Source: Macrosoma leucophasiata
Taxonomy: Eukaryota; Arthropoda; Insecta; Lepidoptera; Hedylidae
Reading direction: 5' to 3'
Length of the DNA: 64,000 bases
Assembly (NCBI GenBank): GCA_036365455.1
Contig: JAWQUS010000008.1
Coordinates: forward strand, 12,321,501-12,385,500
Numbering within the stretch: position 1 is the stretch's first letter; each line of letters starts with the position of its first letter. Below the pieces are notes generated by a model that was given only the letters and a program-made list of their open reading frames with translations, had not been told where the DNA came from and did not search any database. The translations under genes and the position numbers were made by a program. Below are positions 1-11,544 of this stretch, piece by piece.

Positions 1-470
1 CATCTGCGTAAAGCAGACAGTTCACCACTAAGTCACCCATACGCACTCCCACATCCATCAACTTCACCCTCTGGAGGCATTTGTCCAGATATATAATAAA
101 CAGCCTAGACGAAAGCACGCAACCCTGTTTGACACCGATGTTAACATCAAACCAGGGTGACATGTTACCATCTACCCGCACACATGCTTGACAGCCCACA
201 TACGTGGACTGTATTGCACGGAGCAGACTGCCATCAATACCATACTCTGGCAAAATGTCCCACAGCTCCTTTCGTAATACCCTATCAAACGCCTTCTCCA
301 AATCCACAAAACCGCAGAAAACCTTCTGGCTCACAGCCAGATGCTTCTCTACGATGTTGCGGAGGGAGAAAACTTGATCCATACATCCTCTTCCAGATCT
401 GAAACCACCCTGTGCATCCCACAACAACCCGTCGGACTTCTCTTTCATTCTTCTTTCTAAAACTTGTGCC
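1..470 (-). pseudogene. Non-LTR retrotransposon reverse transcriptase fragment
   Basis: The minus-strand frame shows GGFRSGRGCMDQVFSLRNI, FCGFVDLEKAFDRVL, GVKQGCVLS and LLYAD, i.e. reverse-transcriptase motifs up to the catalytic YAD(D), which is cut by the window's left edge. No stop is seen in this stretch, so the copy may be young. It sits inside an upstream intron of the ARAP gene, in the opposite direction. Confidence 0.78.
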
Positions 471-932
471 AAGTTCGTTAACGTTAATCTGGTACTAACT
501 GCGCACCGCACTGCATCGCCGCAAAATATGCGTTTTATGTAAACTGTAAAGACAACTAAATTCGGGCCGGTCGACAAGTGAAACGCGACGCGTGCGCCTA
601 TTGAAACTGGACGAAATAGATATTTGTTAAATACAATTATGTATGTAAAAATTACACACAGTACATATTCAAAACAACATTTTTTACAATGTTTTCTATT
701 TGTCTGTTTATTCCGGCTAATCTCGGGAACGGCTTTACCGATTTAGACGGAACTTTCACTGACAGATAGCTAATGTATTAAGTAGTAATTTAGGATACTT
801 TAATTTATACATTATATAATACTAGCTGTGCCCACGACTTCGTCCGCTTCGGTAATGCATAATAATTTTGTTAAATGCTACGCGGACGATTTCGCTGGCA
901 GAGCTGGTTAAAAATAATTTGACTGTTCATAG

Positions 933-1169
933 ACGAGCAACACCCTACAAACCGCGTGGTCGACTAAGGAAGTGCACGTTGTTCGGGACTTCATAGCGAA
1001 CTACGAAGCGATATGGGTGCCGACGGAAGCGGAGACGAGACGAGAGGCTGCCGTGAGGAGGGTTCTGATGAGAGTCCTGAGTAACTCCGCTCCGGCGCCT
1101 CCTAAGGCCGCCGGGGACCTTCGAGCCTGGATCTACGTGCATGATCGAGGGACTTGCTACCAGATCGCT
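933..1169 (+). CDS. ARAP: ARAP exon: end of RhoGAP domain and linker
   Basis: This exon of 79 codons has an acceptor ending in tag at 930-932 and a strong GTAAGT donor at 1170. The peptide includes NTLQTAWSTKEVHVVRDF and AGDLRAWIYVHDRG. It matches the stretch between the RhoGAP core and the RA domain in ARAP proteins. The start is the least certain border, because other AGs lie nearby. Confidence 0.72.
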
Positions 1170-4100
1170 GTAAGTATCTATCGCTCTAATATTCCCAACA
1201 CGATTCTAGTACAAATTTGCACTCTCGTATATCACTGTATAAGAATAATAACAACAATAACATTTTTCTTTAAAATAAATATATTTCACAAGCATGTGTT
1301 AATGCGAAATAATATAATAAACAAGAATAATAACGTAAATACAAACTTATATTTATCGCATTTCTTCTATTTACATTGCCTGTTAATGTCAGGTAAAGTG
1401 ATATGTACCAGACATGTCATACGTAAATAACGTAAATAAATGAAGTTTTTTGCAGAAAGAACCACTCTAAATTATAAAATTTAAAATGATATTTGCACGT
1501 TAGGATAGTGTGGAGAAACGGGTGGAAATGTTCTTCTGAGGGAGGAGCCGACCAGGCTAGATGATAGCGCCTCGCCGGCCGCGACTCAATGATTAACGTT
1601 GAGAAGGTTTATATAGTTCTACTAGCTGACCCGGCAAACTTCGTATTGCCTCACTATGAAATAATGTGTCAAAGGTTTGATAGATACGGACTATTTGTAT
1701 GGGAAAATGAAATTGTGGTTTTTACTATTTCCCTTCAATTTCTTAATATTTTCTTACCTTTTAAACCTTCTTTGGACTTCCAAAAATCATTCAAAACCAA
1801 AATTAGCCGAATAGGTCCAGCCGTTCTCGAGTTTAAGCGAGACAAACGAACAGCAATTGATTTATGTACATATATGATAATACTTACATACATATATTCA
1901 AATTAAATAATAATGTTTTGATCAATGAAGCACAAATAAGTAAAAAACAGGATTAATTTCACTGTATTATCTTCATTCATTATAATATGAATTTAATTTA
2001 CACTTCAGTCTATGTAACACGTGGCCGGCTATGCTAACACCAAAAATTTAAAAAGTGGAAATAATTGAATTATACGGTATTTCGTTCACTACAAAATACA
2101 TTTAATTAATTTTATAGCGTCAACAACACGTGGTAATCATGCTGTTGAAATGTAGCTTATATGACCCGTTTGTAGATTTACCATAGCAGCGCCATCTATT
2201 GATTACTTACTCAACCCAGTCGAAAGGTATCGACATCTGTTAGAATCATTTGGAGTTAACAGATAATTGTGACTGTCAAATAATAATAGACAAATAATTA
2301 GCAATAAATTAAAATTGCGACTATAATTTGAGATTTAAACTATCCTATCTCTCAAGTTGGATCGAACTGCACATGGTGTGCGAATTTTATTATAATCGGT
2401 TAAGTGGTTTAGGAGTCCATTGAGGACAAACATTGTGACACGAGATTTATATATATTAAGAAGATAAGATATAGTATAGGGAAACTCTTGCGAAAAATTC
2501 GTTTGTACGATACCGCGCGGTTATTCGGCATCTTCCTTACTAGATAGGTTGGCAGGTACTTGTACTTGACCTCAGGATCGCATTCTTTCAGCGGCCATAC
2601 ATAAATATGTCAATATGACAATTAATTATCTCAGTGGCGTAGCTAACACGTACGAAGCACGGGGCGGATGAGCAAAAAAGAGGAATATCCCATTCTTTTG
2701 CGTTTTCACGTCTAAATCCGCTAACCAATTTTGGTTATTTAACCAAATTCACTTCCATACCTTCCTTCACATCCATAGATCACTGGAGATGGTGTCACCC
2801 TCAAACGGGTGGCACCCGGTGCGGGCCGGCTCTCTCCCATAGCTACGCCACTCAATTAACTTAGGTTCGGTTGCACTAGAATATTTGTTAAAGTTAATGT
2901 AAAATTTTACACTCTTCTCTAATTGTAACAAACTTGTTAAAGTTAGAGAAGGATGTAAAATTTTACATTAAATTTAACAAATATGTTGGTGCAACTGAAG
3001 TTAGTCTAACTTTGAATATTCCGTTTATAAACACAGGCTCTTATATGGGTTACAGTATAACATAGCTGGTGAAGTTATAATAGGCTAAGGCAATGTCACT
3101 ATGTATTGTTTTATTAAATGTTACAATATATTTCAGCTGACTCCAAGCAAAACCAGTTCGGATGTGTGTATAGAGCTTTGTGAAAAAGCGAAAATGGAGT
3201 CACATCTCTTGATGCTCGAGGAAGTAATATGCAACGAATCTATGCGTCGCGTGGTACACATTGACGAAATAGTTCTAGATGTAGTATTACGATGGGGGTA
3301 TTGGGACGAGGAAGACAGGAAAGACAACTATTTATTAGTAAGGGAAAATAAGATACTGCATGAAATGGAATCATTGAAGCACACAACATCTCTAGTGTGC
3401 GGGGAATTGCGACTGGCTAATGAGGCCTCTAAGGCATTTAAGTTGCATATGTTTGAATTCAACAACTCTAAGTTGTGTTACTTCAAGGATAAACAAGTAG
3501 GTGATATCCTCTATTTATTTTACTTATGAATAAAGTTGTTACCTTTTTTATGTAGAAAAACTTCTATTCAATTTATTATTATATGTATATAAATTCCTGC
3601 AACTCACTTGACGACCCGGTTGATCAGCGGCGTGAGATGACCGTTGGATTCGAAGGGCCGCGGGTTCGATCCCCGCACCAGGACAAATATTTGTATGGCC
3701 TACAGATATTTGTGTATGTGTTGTATGTGTACAACGGCACCCACAATACAAGTTTATACCTAATGTGGGGCTGTGAGTGTAAGTGTATTTTATTATTATT
3801 ATTACTTGCGTTATTTGCGCTTAAAACTAAAGTGTGGCCTGTATAACTCAATCTATTTCAAATCCTACTACAGAACCCGCCAAGAAATGTTGTACATCGA
3901 ACTTAGGAAAGAAACAATGAGGTAGTTTCGAGTTCGTGGAGCGTTCTCTCTGTTGCACTCTGCATACGCAAGCACTGATTAAAGCTGATAGCTGATAGTG
4001 CAGCATTGGTCAAAAATTGATCAAAATAATTGACAAACGTCATATAGGTAGTGTGCGAAAAAAATAGCCAAAAAAATTTTTCTTGCTAAGGACTGTACTC

Positions 4101-5662
4101 CTACTTAAGTAGAGGTTAGAATGTATTCTATAAGCTGTAGCTTATATTTGTCATTGTGTTTAAGGGTTCTCACAAGATAGAGGAATGGGATATCAAAAAT
4201 ATTTTATGGTATACGGGACACGAACCGAAACGGAACCCCCAGTCACGGTGGGCGATCACCTTCATACCCAGAAACAATAAACTAAAGAGGTAAATACGTA
4301 ATTTATATTCTATGTTAGAAATATGTTTTATATTATACTAAAGCCCCGGCTTCGCACGGTGCAATTTAGGTATTACATAATATTTCGAATGAAAATTGAG
4401 ATGTTAGCTATCCTATCTTTCAAGTTGGATCAAACTGCACATAGACAAGAAGGACTTTTCTAAATTAGAAGTCACGGACAAACACCGTGACACGTAATTT
4501 ATGTGTATTGAAATGTATTCAATCTTTTTATAGATTTATGTCATAAAAGTGACATCGTAGTGTAGTGTAGTGTAAAATCGTAGTGATTTTAATTAACGCG
4601 GACGACTATTGAAAACTGGTAGCTTAAAGACATAAAACAAAAAAAAATATCAAAAGCGTTATCATTCCTGAGTTGTAAGGTCTTTTGGATTCGGGATGGT
4701 AAAATAGTAAAAGACAATACTATTGGCCGAATACTCAAACGTCACTCAATTTTAAGCAACCCTCAAATGTGCGCGTTTGAACGTGTTTTATAAAGACAGA
4801 ATAATTAAGTCTTCTGTCTTTATAAGTCCCACTTAAATTTAAGTGACGTTTGAGTATTTTGGCAATCGGACAGCTATCGAAAATAAAAGTAAACTATGAT
4901 TAGAATGAATGTTTGTGAAATAATAAGATGACTCATTAAATATTTTCGTGAAATATTAATTATTTATATTTTTAAATTGCAGAATAAAATCTAATAATTT
5001 TAATATCTTTTATCTGTGCTCCATGTTGAACGAAACATCAATCACAGGAAGTGACGTCATATGATCGTACAACAAATATTTAACACAAGTGATACTTTGA
5101 TTTATTGTCTCTTTTTTGGATATTTCCTACGTTATTCACACAAAAAATAAGTTATACGAAATTCAACAAAATTAATTTGCACTTGGTTAGTCGTATGGAA
5201 TTAAAAGCTTTACTTTGAATGCGAACAGTTGACGTCACGTTGTTCAGAGTCATTCAGGACCGTATACGCAGCATTTTTGAAATTAAAAAATGTATGTGTA
5301 GTTTGTGGTACTTTTACATTTTTATGGTTAAATAAACGTATAAAGAATAATTTAAGACACATTCTCAAAAGTTGTCCGATTCCCTATTCGAATAGCATTG
5401 CAGGCGTAATAGAGCCGAACTTCCGTCGCGTAACTTCGTTATAGTATGTTTAGTGTGTTTACATGGTTAGAGCTTTATTTAGAAACCATACAAAAGTAAA
5501 TACGATCTAAAAAACCCTTTGACTTACAGAAGTAAAGATCGACCGTGGTTCGGTTGTACGATAGCGGGGGCAGTTACCGAGGACCAGCTGAAATGGATGA
5601 CGGCCATGATGTTCGCTGAGCACGCCAACATATTGCCAACGCCGAGACTTGTCATCACTTGA
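933..5662 (+). CDS. ARAP: ARAP (Arf-GAP with Rho-GAP, ANK repeat and PH domain protein), C-terminal part, 4 exons
   Basis: Exons 933-1169, 3137-3496, 4165-4289 and 5530-5662 join in phase (0, 0, 2) to give 284 residues and a stop. In order they show the end of a RhoGAP domain (VRDFIANYEAIW), a Ras-association domain (about residues 60-180, with VLDVVLRW and DRKDNYLL) and a PH domain (about 190-275, with EEWDIKNILWY, GHEPKRNPQSRWAITF and the closing helix EDQLKWMTAMM). This RhoGAP-RA-PH order is the C-terminal layout of ARAP proteins, membrane adaptors that switch off Arf and Rho GTPases downstream of phosphoinositides and Rap; the fly relative is thought to be RhoGAP15B. The SAM, ArfGAP, ankyrin and earlier PH domains would lie left of the window. 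The protein ends about ten residues after the PH helix, without the long tail of vertebrate ARAPs. Introns 1-3 are full of MITEs and SINEs. Confidence 0.8.
1613..1880 (+). repeat. Interspersed repeat, family C (start like GACCCGGCAAACTTCGT), copy 1
   Basis: The same sequence recurs at 25283-25562 (plus) and 20485-20740 (minus): the same opening, then ATTGCCTC and TTTGTATGGGAAAAT. It lies in ARAP intron 1. The class is unknown to me, perhaps a LINE or Helitron end. Confidence 0.75.
2155..2455 (+). repeat. Interspersed repeat, family D, copy 1
   Basis: Shares TATCCTATCTCTCAAGTTGG, an AACTGCACAT core and a GACAAAC..GTGACACG end with 4338-4512. Probably the 3' part of a retroelement. Confidence 0.55.
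2632..2853. mobile_element. hAT-like MITE with 8-bp target duplication
   Basis: Ends are CAGTGGCGTAGCT and, inverted, AGCTACGCCACT. The flanks AATTATCT (2624-2631) and AATTAACT (2854-2861) agree at seven of eight bases, as expected of a hAT target duplication. There is no coding capacity. Confidence 0.75.
2863..2999. mobile_element. Fold-back MITE, family M, copy 1
   Basis: Almost the whole element is one inverted repeat, with ends TTCGGTTGCAC and GTGCAACTGAA and inner ATATTTGTTAAAGTTA. Related copies are at 9930-10072, 13375-13469 and 27269-27412. Confidence 0.85.
3137..3496 (+). CDS. ARAP: ARAP exon: Ras-association domain and start of last PH domain
   Basis: The exon has 120 codons, phase 0 at both ends, after a tttcag acceptor and before a GTAGGT donor. 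It encodes LTPSKTSSDVCIELCEKAKM, LEEVICNESMRRVVH, VLDVVLRW, NYLLVRENKIL and the first PH strand KLCYFKDKQ. The acidic-basic pattern fits RA domains of ARAP and Grb-type adaptors. Confidence 0.82.
3597..3840 (+). repeat. tRNA-derived SINE, family A, copy 1
   Basis: The head resembles a tRNA, with a B-box GGTTCGATCCC near 3663; the body has ACAACGGCACCCAC and TGTGGGGCTGTGAGTGTAAG. It lies in ARAP intron 2. It is a repeat, not a tRNA gene: no acceptor stem forms. Confidence 0.78.
3868..4055. mobile_element. Fold-back element, family F, truncated copy
   Basis: Corresponds to the left part of the element at 22529-22834 (shared AAGAAAT.TTG.ACATCGA, GACAAACGTCATATAGGT). The right arm is missing. 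It lies just before ARAP exon 4165. Confidence 0.65.
4165..4289 (+). CDS. ARAP: ARAP exon: middle of last PH domain
   Basis: The acceptor is gtttaag and the donor GTAAAT; the exon runs phase 0 to phase 2. It encodes GSHKIEEWDIKNILWYTGHE followed by PKRNPQSRWAITFIP. It is too short to appear as a long open frame, but phase and content fit both neighbours exactly. Confidence 0.83.
4338..4512 (+). repeat. Interspersed repeat, family D, copy 2
   Basis: Opens with ACTAAAGCCCCGGCTTCGCA and continues like 2155-2455. It lies in the last ARAP intron. Confidence 0.55.
4722..4866. mobile_element. MITE with about 25-bp inverted ends and an inner palindrome
   Basis: The ends carry AATACTCAAACGTCACT and its inverse; inside, TATAAAGACAGAA is also inverted about a 9-base centre. 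A single copy in this window. Confidence 0.7.
5530..5662 (+). CDS. ARAP: ARAP last exon: end of PH domain and stop codon
   Basis: The acceptor is ttacag at 5524-5529, phase 2. The frame gives SKDRPWFGCTIAGAV, then EDQLKWMTAMMFAEHANILP, and TGA at 5660-5662. The tryptophan-containing amphipathic helix is the usual last element of a PH domain. No close AATAAA follows; the nearest candidate is near 6620. Confidence 0.78.
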
Positions 5663-6630
5663 CGCGGTCAGAACATTTGTACTCGCTGAATAGGCATCTA
5701 ACTGTTCATGCAAGGCTACTGAATATGAGCGGACTTGCAAAAGAATACCAAAATAAGTAGTAACAAGAGTGACTAGAATAAGCGCGTATTTAGTGTTGTA
5801 AGAACTGTTTCACACTGCGATAAATTGCAGCTCGTTGCCACGATGCCAAAGCGATAAAATCGCTAACATCAGCAACTAATTACAATGATATTTTCGCAAT
5901 ATAGTCGAAGATCGCTATTAGACTGACACGTATTGATGCAAACGACATAATATCGATGTAAAAATAAGCTATGACGCACGATACACAATTTGAGTATCGT
6001 GCATCGTCATGGTTTATGGTATGGACGCAATGTGACAGTGATATACACAGGTCTGCTTATGTAAACACTGGTATCTAGTGATGACGCAAGATAGATGTGT
6101 GATCATCTGAGGGATATAATAGCTCTAAACTAACGCAATTTACTTCTTTATGACGTCAGTAAATGATCGGTTTTACGAATTTCGTTTCAGTGTTATTTAT
6201 GTCGTAAATCTCAGAAAAAACGTTTGTAAGTTTTTTTGACAAAATTGTAAAGCTCATGTTTATTATCTGTATGCCATACATTAAAAATGATGAAGTTGAG
6301 AATCTTATAAAATGAATTTTATCATACATATTGATGTTGTATTAAAGTATTACTATTGAAATAGATTTTAACGATCAAGTTATATTGACATTGCGTGAAC
6401 ACATTCATTATGTTTTACTAAATATTACGAGCGATTGAGAATTGTTATTATCCATTATCACGTAAATCAACGTAAATGCATCGTATGGCACACTTCTTAA
6501 AGCATTCACTGTTGCTGCTCTATAAAAAAAATATTCTATACGCCTAATTTTATTGCTCTTAAGTTCTCTAACCATTGATGATTTATGCATTTTTTTACAT
6601 TAAACTTATTTGTACCTGTAATAAAAGTTT
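5663..6630. other. ARAP 3' flank, no gene seen
   Basis: AT-rich sequence following the ARAP stop, presumably 3' UTR at first. It holds an imperfect hairpin at 5971-6018 (CACGATAC against GTATCGTG with a 3-base bulge) and an AATAAA near 6620 that might be the ARAP polyadenylation signal. Confidence 0.4.
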
Positions 6631-6925
6631 GACTGGTGGTAGAGTTCCATTGCAGGAGATTGAGGACGTAGGCACCACCGCATTACCTAATCTCTCTGCT
6701 GCCAAATGGTAGCGTTCAGCACTATCGTGTTCCGGTTAGATGGTAATGTATGGTCCCGTAATAACTGTCACAGAGACATAACAACCTTAGGTCTCAGGGG
6801 CAGCAACGCATCTGCATTTTGACCTCTAGTTTTTCTGTAGATGTCTATAGGCTGCAGTCATCACTTTACATCAATATGAGCTGAATGCTTGTCTGCCACT
6901 TTCCTTTCATAAAAAAACATTTTTT
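6631..6925 (+). repeat. SINE-like repeat family B, copy 1
   Basis: Carries the family landmarks CTGGTGGTAGAG, GTAGGCACCACCGCATTACC, TTCAGCACTATCGTGTTCCG, TCTATAGGCTGCAGTCATCA and an A-rich end. It is the most frequent repeat in the window. Confidence 0.8.
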
Positions 6926-7737
6926 CTTCTTTGTACGTTTTAAGATGCCGGAAAAAGAGTTAGTAGAAAATTAATTCGGTTTTAATATTTAAATAGATTT
7001 TGTTTTTTCAGTATCAAGTTTTGTAAAGTCATACCAAGAGACTTAAAAGGATGTTATCTTCCTTATTTTGATGTTTAATAGAATGCCCCTTTGAATAATA
7101 TCCAGTCTACAACATGAAAATGCAAACCAAACAAGTGTTATTTCGGTGTAAACGCGTATAGGTAACAAATTCTGGTTAACACAGAAAAAACAAGAAGAAT
7201 TGGCATCGTTTCCTTCGTTTTGATTGATCTGTAATATCATCAACCTTTAAGAACATCGACGATTCAAACATCACACAAATTTAATATGAACGACAGTGAA
7301 TGCGGTAAGTTGTGAACAAAGGCAACGGTCAGCTGTTGTCGTACTCTAACCAAACTGTTTGTATTTCAGATGTCTATTGTGTGTTAGTTACTTTGTGTAA
7401 GACGTTAGTTTATTATGTACATAAAATGTATGTTATAGAGTTTATCGAATGATAGTTCTTCCGATGTAACTAGAGTCACAATTTACGCATTTTTATGTGA
7501 CAATAAGCATTTATGAAACGTTTCTTTTGCATTAACAACGAACCGTGATATTGAGCTGCAAATACATTTATTGCATTTGTTTTTCTTTTATCTAGTGTAA
7601 ATTAATATTACAATTTTAAGGGTACATTCATACCTGTGGTGTGCATTGTATATAGGTAGACAAAGCTAACCCCAGCATCTGATCAAAAAATAAACTGAAA
7701 TCACATAATACTTCTTTGAAAATATTTAACTCTTTAA

Positions 7738-7885
7738 GGTGCAATTCCGCGGGTCGCGATCTTCGCGGCCGCGGCCGCGAGCGACTATAGATGCAGTATG
7801 AAAATGTATGGAACCGCTTCAACGGTTCGCGATAGACGCGCGCGGCCAACGACTATCGCGAGCCGCGCGCTGCCGATGACGTCAG
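7738..7885. repeat. GC-rich palindromic repeat patch
   Basis: A sharply GC-rich island in AT-rich surroundings, with GGTGCAATTCCGCGGGTCGC and several GCGGCCGC-type palindromes. A 45-base piece of the same type lies at 8118-8163. Likely part of a DNA element, but no clear end is seen. Confidence 0.5.
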
Positions 7886-8117
7886 AAACGTCATGGATTT
7901 CATGGTGTAAACATAACGAACCTCTATGTTGAAACCATTTTATCACTGGCTAGTTACACAGCACATGTAAATGTTTGACATTTTGACAGTCAACACCGAC
8001 TAATTACGAAATTTTCAGGACTTAAGTTAAGATCCCATTGCAGAATCATTTCGTTCACACAGATATGCTACAAACCTAATTTTTACGCAACTTTATAATC
8101 TAGAGAATATATATCTA

Positions 8118-8163
8118 CTAGGTGCCATTCCGCGGGTCGCGATCGATCGCGGCCGCGGAAAGG
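8118..8163. repeat. Short copy of the GC-rich patch
   Basis: Repeats the opening GGTGC.ATTCCGCGGGTCGC of 7738 and breaks off after GCGGCCGCGG. Confidence 0.5.
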
Positions 8164-8659
8164 CAAGGTTTAGGTTTAATCAATTCTTAGTACATGTTTC
8201 TACAAAGAAACCAAGTACCCAACCCTACTGCGGTAGGCTTTGCTCGTTCCTCCATCTGCAATGCACGATACTGATACATACCTAAATAGTTTTAATCAGT
8301 CAAAACTCTTCACCGGGTTAAAATAAAAACTGTTCGTTTATAGGTTTATAGTAATGAAGATGATACAATTCGTTTATGGGTGTATAGGAAGTTCAAATTA
8401 TATGGTTTATAATGATTCATAAGCTGGTTTTGTTAGTGGTTGCATTTTAGTTGATATTGTATTTTACCGAATTTACCAGTACCTAGACAATAACATTGGT
8501 TGCAACATAGAAATTATTTGTTTAACTTGAGAGACTTGAATATTTAAATATATATATACATATATTTTCGAAATACTGTAGGTGGCCTCTAGCTTCAATA
8601 AAAACAGAATAAGTACGAATTAACGTAATAATATTTTTTAAAAATTGGTTATACAATTA

Positions 8660-8801
8660 CCCCCTTATTCATAAACATTAGATACGTTTTAGCTATAGAA
8701 TGCTTTGTCTTTGTCAGTTGCATTGTCAAATGTGCAGCATAGAAAAAGACAAATGAGAGATTAGCAACACTTAAGCTAAAATACGTTTATGAATAAGGGG
8801 G
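8660..8801. mobile_element. 142-bp MITE with perfect 17-bp inverted ends and TTA target duplication
   Basis: The ends are CCCCCTTATTCATAAAC and its exact inverse, flanked by TTA on both sides (8657-8659, 8802-8804). Similarity of the arms continues for about 35 bases with a small gap. Confidence 0.82.
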
Positions 8802-8865
8802 TTATTTTGCAGTAATTACTCAATGCATTGTATTTGTGTAATAAACTTGAAGCTAGTTAGGTGTA

Positions 8866-9040
8866 GGTAATGTATGGCCACGTAATAACAATCACAGAGA
8901 CGTAAATAAGAACTAGGGTCTCAGGGGTGGCAACGCATCTGCATTTTGACCTCGGGTCTTTGTTTAGGTGTCTATAGGCTGCAGTCATCACTTAACATCA
9001 ATGTAAACTGCATGCTTGACCTACATTACATAAAAACAAA
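8866..9040 (+). repeat. SINE-like repeat family B, copy 2, 5'-truncated
   Basis: Holds the second half only: GGTAATGTATGGCC, CTCAGGGGTGGCAACGCATC, TCTATAGGCTGCAGTCATCA. Confidence 0.75.
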
Positions 9041-9689
9041 AAATGTAGGCACTCATGCTCATATTCGGTGACTCGTGGCTAGACAACTATTATGGGGTAG
9101 TTTGTCTTTTCGTGATGATTGAATGTCTGTTTTGGGTAATTTCCATGTCTCGCATTCTGCATTTAAAAAAAGATTGGTTCTTCAGTATACGTGCAAGTTG
9201 AATGCAGCCGCTTTAGTACTAAAAAAATATCTGTACTGTGTGATGCAATCAACTCGCATGCGGACTTTATAACATAATATTTACTACATATTATTATAAA
9301 TATAAAAAAAGACCCGCGCGAATTGTCTGTCTGATAGCGATAAACTGAAAAAAATACTACATGGATTTTTATGCACCAATAGATAAAGTGATGCATGAGG
9401 ATAGTTTGTATATAAAATTTGTCAAGGTTTTGTTGAAATTTGTTGAAATGTAACGATAAATTATTTCAATCATTGTTTATTGTATGTGATTTCCCTCTTT
9501 TGTACATCTACAAAAAAGTTTGCGATGGGATTTGTCTGCCTTTTAAAGACCGCTTGCTATACACACTCATTATATCTTTTAAAAATGGGTACGTACGATG
9601 CGGTAGTTGCAAAGCTATTTAGACTAATACAGTATTTAATTATTATCAACTTAAATACTATAGGTACCATAAGCATTTATTTCATGCAC

Positions 9690-9872
9690 ATTAATTTAAA
9701 AATAAACTGTAACGCGTTGCTCGCACCGATGAGCGGGTCATCGGTGCAAGCGATCGGCTTGATGTAGAAAGTAATAGCAAATAAAAATACATCAATATAT
9801 AAATTACTCCACGACTATAACATTTCAGTTCCTACATTGTACCCGTGCGAAACCGCGGCGAGCCGCTAGTAT
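9690..9872. repeat. Retroelement end with small hairpin
   Basis: GCACCGATGA and its inverse flank a 5-base loop near 9725. The segment ends with a lepidopteran-style TE terminus (TGTACCCGTGCGAAACCG, then CGCTAGT). Confidence 0.4.
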
Positions 9873-9929
9873 TCAAATATACGCAACTATCCGATCGCAT
9901 AACATATATATGGATATATGGGTATAAGT

Positions 9930-10072
9930 CTGGGTTGCACCAAGATATTTGTTAAAGTTAAAGTTATTTTAACATTTCACATCCTTCTATAACCTTAACA
10001 GATTTCTTTAAGTTAGAGAAGGATGTGAAATGCAATAACTTTAACTTTAACAAGTATCTTGGTGCAACCCAG
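9930..10072. mobile_element. Fold-back MITE, family M, copy 2
   Basis: Ends CTGGGTTGCACC and GGTGCAACCCAG, arms about 36 bp. The best preserved copy with 27269-27412. Confidence 0.85.
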
Positions 10073-11217
10073 GCTTAATATTGTTAAATTAAAGTTAAGG
10101 AAACCTTATATCTAATGTATTTTTTTAAATATTTTTTCATAATGTACATATTTTATATTATATTTTTAATTACCTACTCTCTTCTCAAAAGAAATGTTTA
10201 TTCGAAATCGATTTTTGTATGATTATGATATGTAGCAAAATGAAGCTCAAATAGGCTGACACGTAACTATTATTATTAAATTGTCTAAATATTGATTCAA
10301 TAAGTCTGATTTGGTGCTAACAAAAAATATTGGCAAGGCATACCTAGGTAGTTCCTTTTGATTGAAATCATATCAAGATTTATATTTTAGATAAACATCT
10401 AAAGTATTTTATTAACTTGCCTGAAGAATATACATATTATTATTATTTAATATAGTTTTTACATGTTTTGTATGTGTACTTTCTATATTCTGTAAAATAA
10501 AACACACTTAGTTATATAATAAGTAGATTTAAGGTACTTTGTAAATACTTAGTTGATTTTTGTACAATATTCAAATAATACAATACATACTTATATTTGT
10601 TTTGATTATATTGTCAGATTTATCTATTTACTATATAAAATGAAGTTATTACATGTGCAAAAAAAATTATTGTGTTGTCTGTTTTCATTAACAGGTAAAC
10701 TGTGAACGTTAATAAACTGTCCAGCAGAAACAATCAATTTTCCTTTAAAGACTGTTTGTGGTTGAAATCTTATACTCACAAACCCGGCTCCAAAAATAAT
10801 AATAATTTCAATTTGAAAACGACATTTAATTTATTACTAGCGATACAGAAACAATTATTTAGCTATATCGTCTTGTTTTACTGTAAAACTACAAATGAAC
10901 TAAACAAACATAATAATATTCAAAATATGACACACTTTTTGAACAAATTTTACGTAATTAATTTGATTTGAATGACCACGAATTATTTCACATCCCATTC
11001 CTTACCCAAGTTAAGGTATCACTGTAATTTTGGAAAAAGGATGATAGACAATTTTCGATTACCTATAATAATATTTTATCAAAATTTCGTGGCTTTTGTC
11101 AATAAGGCTAGAGCCAACAAAGTTGTTGCGAGCGCTAGATGGCGCTGAATATGCGGAGCCTGTACAGATAAACATTCAGTTTCAAATATATTATTATAAT
11201 AATAATATAAGATTCAT
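10073..11217. other. AT-rich stretch, no gene seen
   Basis: Open frames here (for example 10702-10971) are low-complexity Asn/Leu-rich products of AT richness without family resemblance. Confidence 0.4.
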
Positions 11218-11415
11218 GATCTGGCTCACGAGATTGTCGCCATGTGGGACGTAGATTCGGCCATCATTGTGCCGATAGTCGTTACGGTCAACGGACTTAT
11301 AGCAAAGAGCCTCGACCAACACCTCAAGAGGCTCAAGCTAGGAAGTTGGGTCAAGGGTCTGATGCAGAAGGCGGTACTCCTCGGCACGGCACGTATAGTG
11401 AGGAGGTTCCTGTCT
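11218..11415 (+). pseudogene. LINE ORF C-terminal tail
   Basis: The frame gives HEIVAMWDVDSAIIVPIVV, then VNGLIAKSLDQHLKRLKLGS and ARIVRRFLSL followed by a stop. This ending (VNGLIxKSxxxHLxxLxLxxW) is common at the end of lepidopteran LINE ORF2 proteins. The 5' part is missing, as usual for LINE insertions. Confidence 0.65.
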
Positions 11416-11544
11416 CTGTGACCCTAATCATCGACGGCTTGGACCCTGTTCCCGCTGCCGGTGGCACACTATTTTTTATTTTTTTATATATATTTGTGCT
11501 TTGTTAATATTATCTTTTATTATATTTAATTAAGTTACTTATAT

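Noticed and set aside
3597..3700. A tRNA gene suggested by the GGTTCGATCCC box
   Set aside because: The sequence recurs as the head of a SINE at 18213, 41258 and 56522 and lacks a closing acceptor stem.
5229..5444. A 71-residue protein with cysteines
   Set aside because: It lies in the last ARAP intron, has no family resemblance and no conserved context.
7287..7305. ATG followed by a strong GTAAGT donor (MNDSEC) as a further dynein first exon
   Set aside because: It ends in phase 1 and cannot join exon 2 at 36367 in frame.
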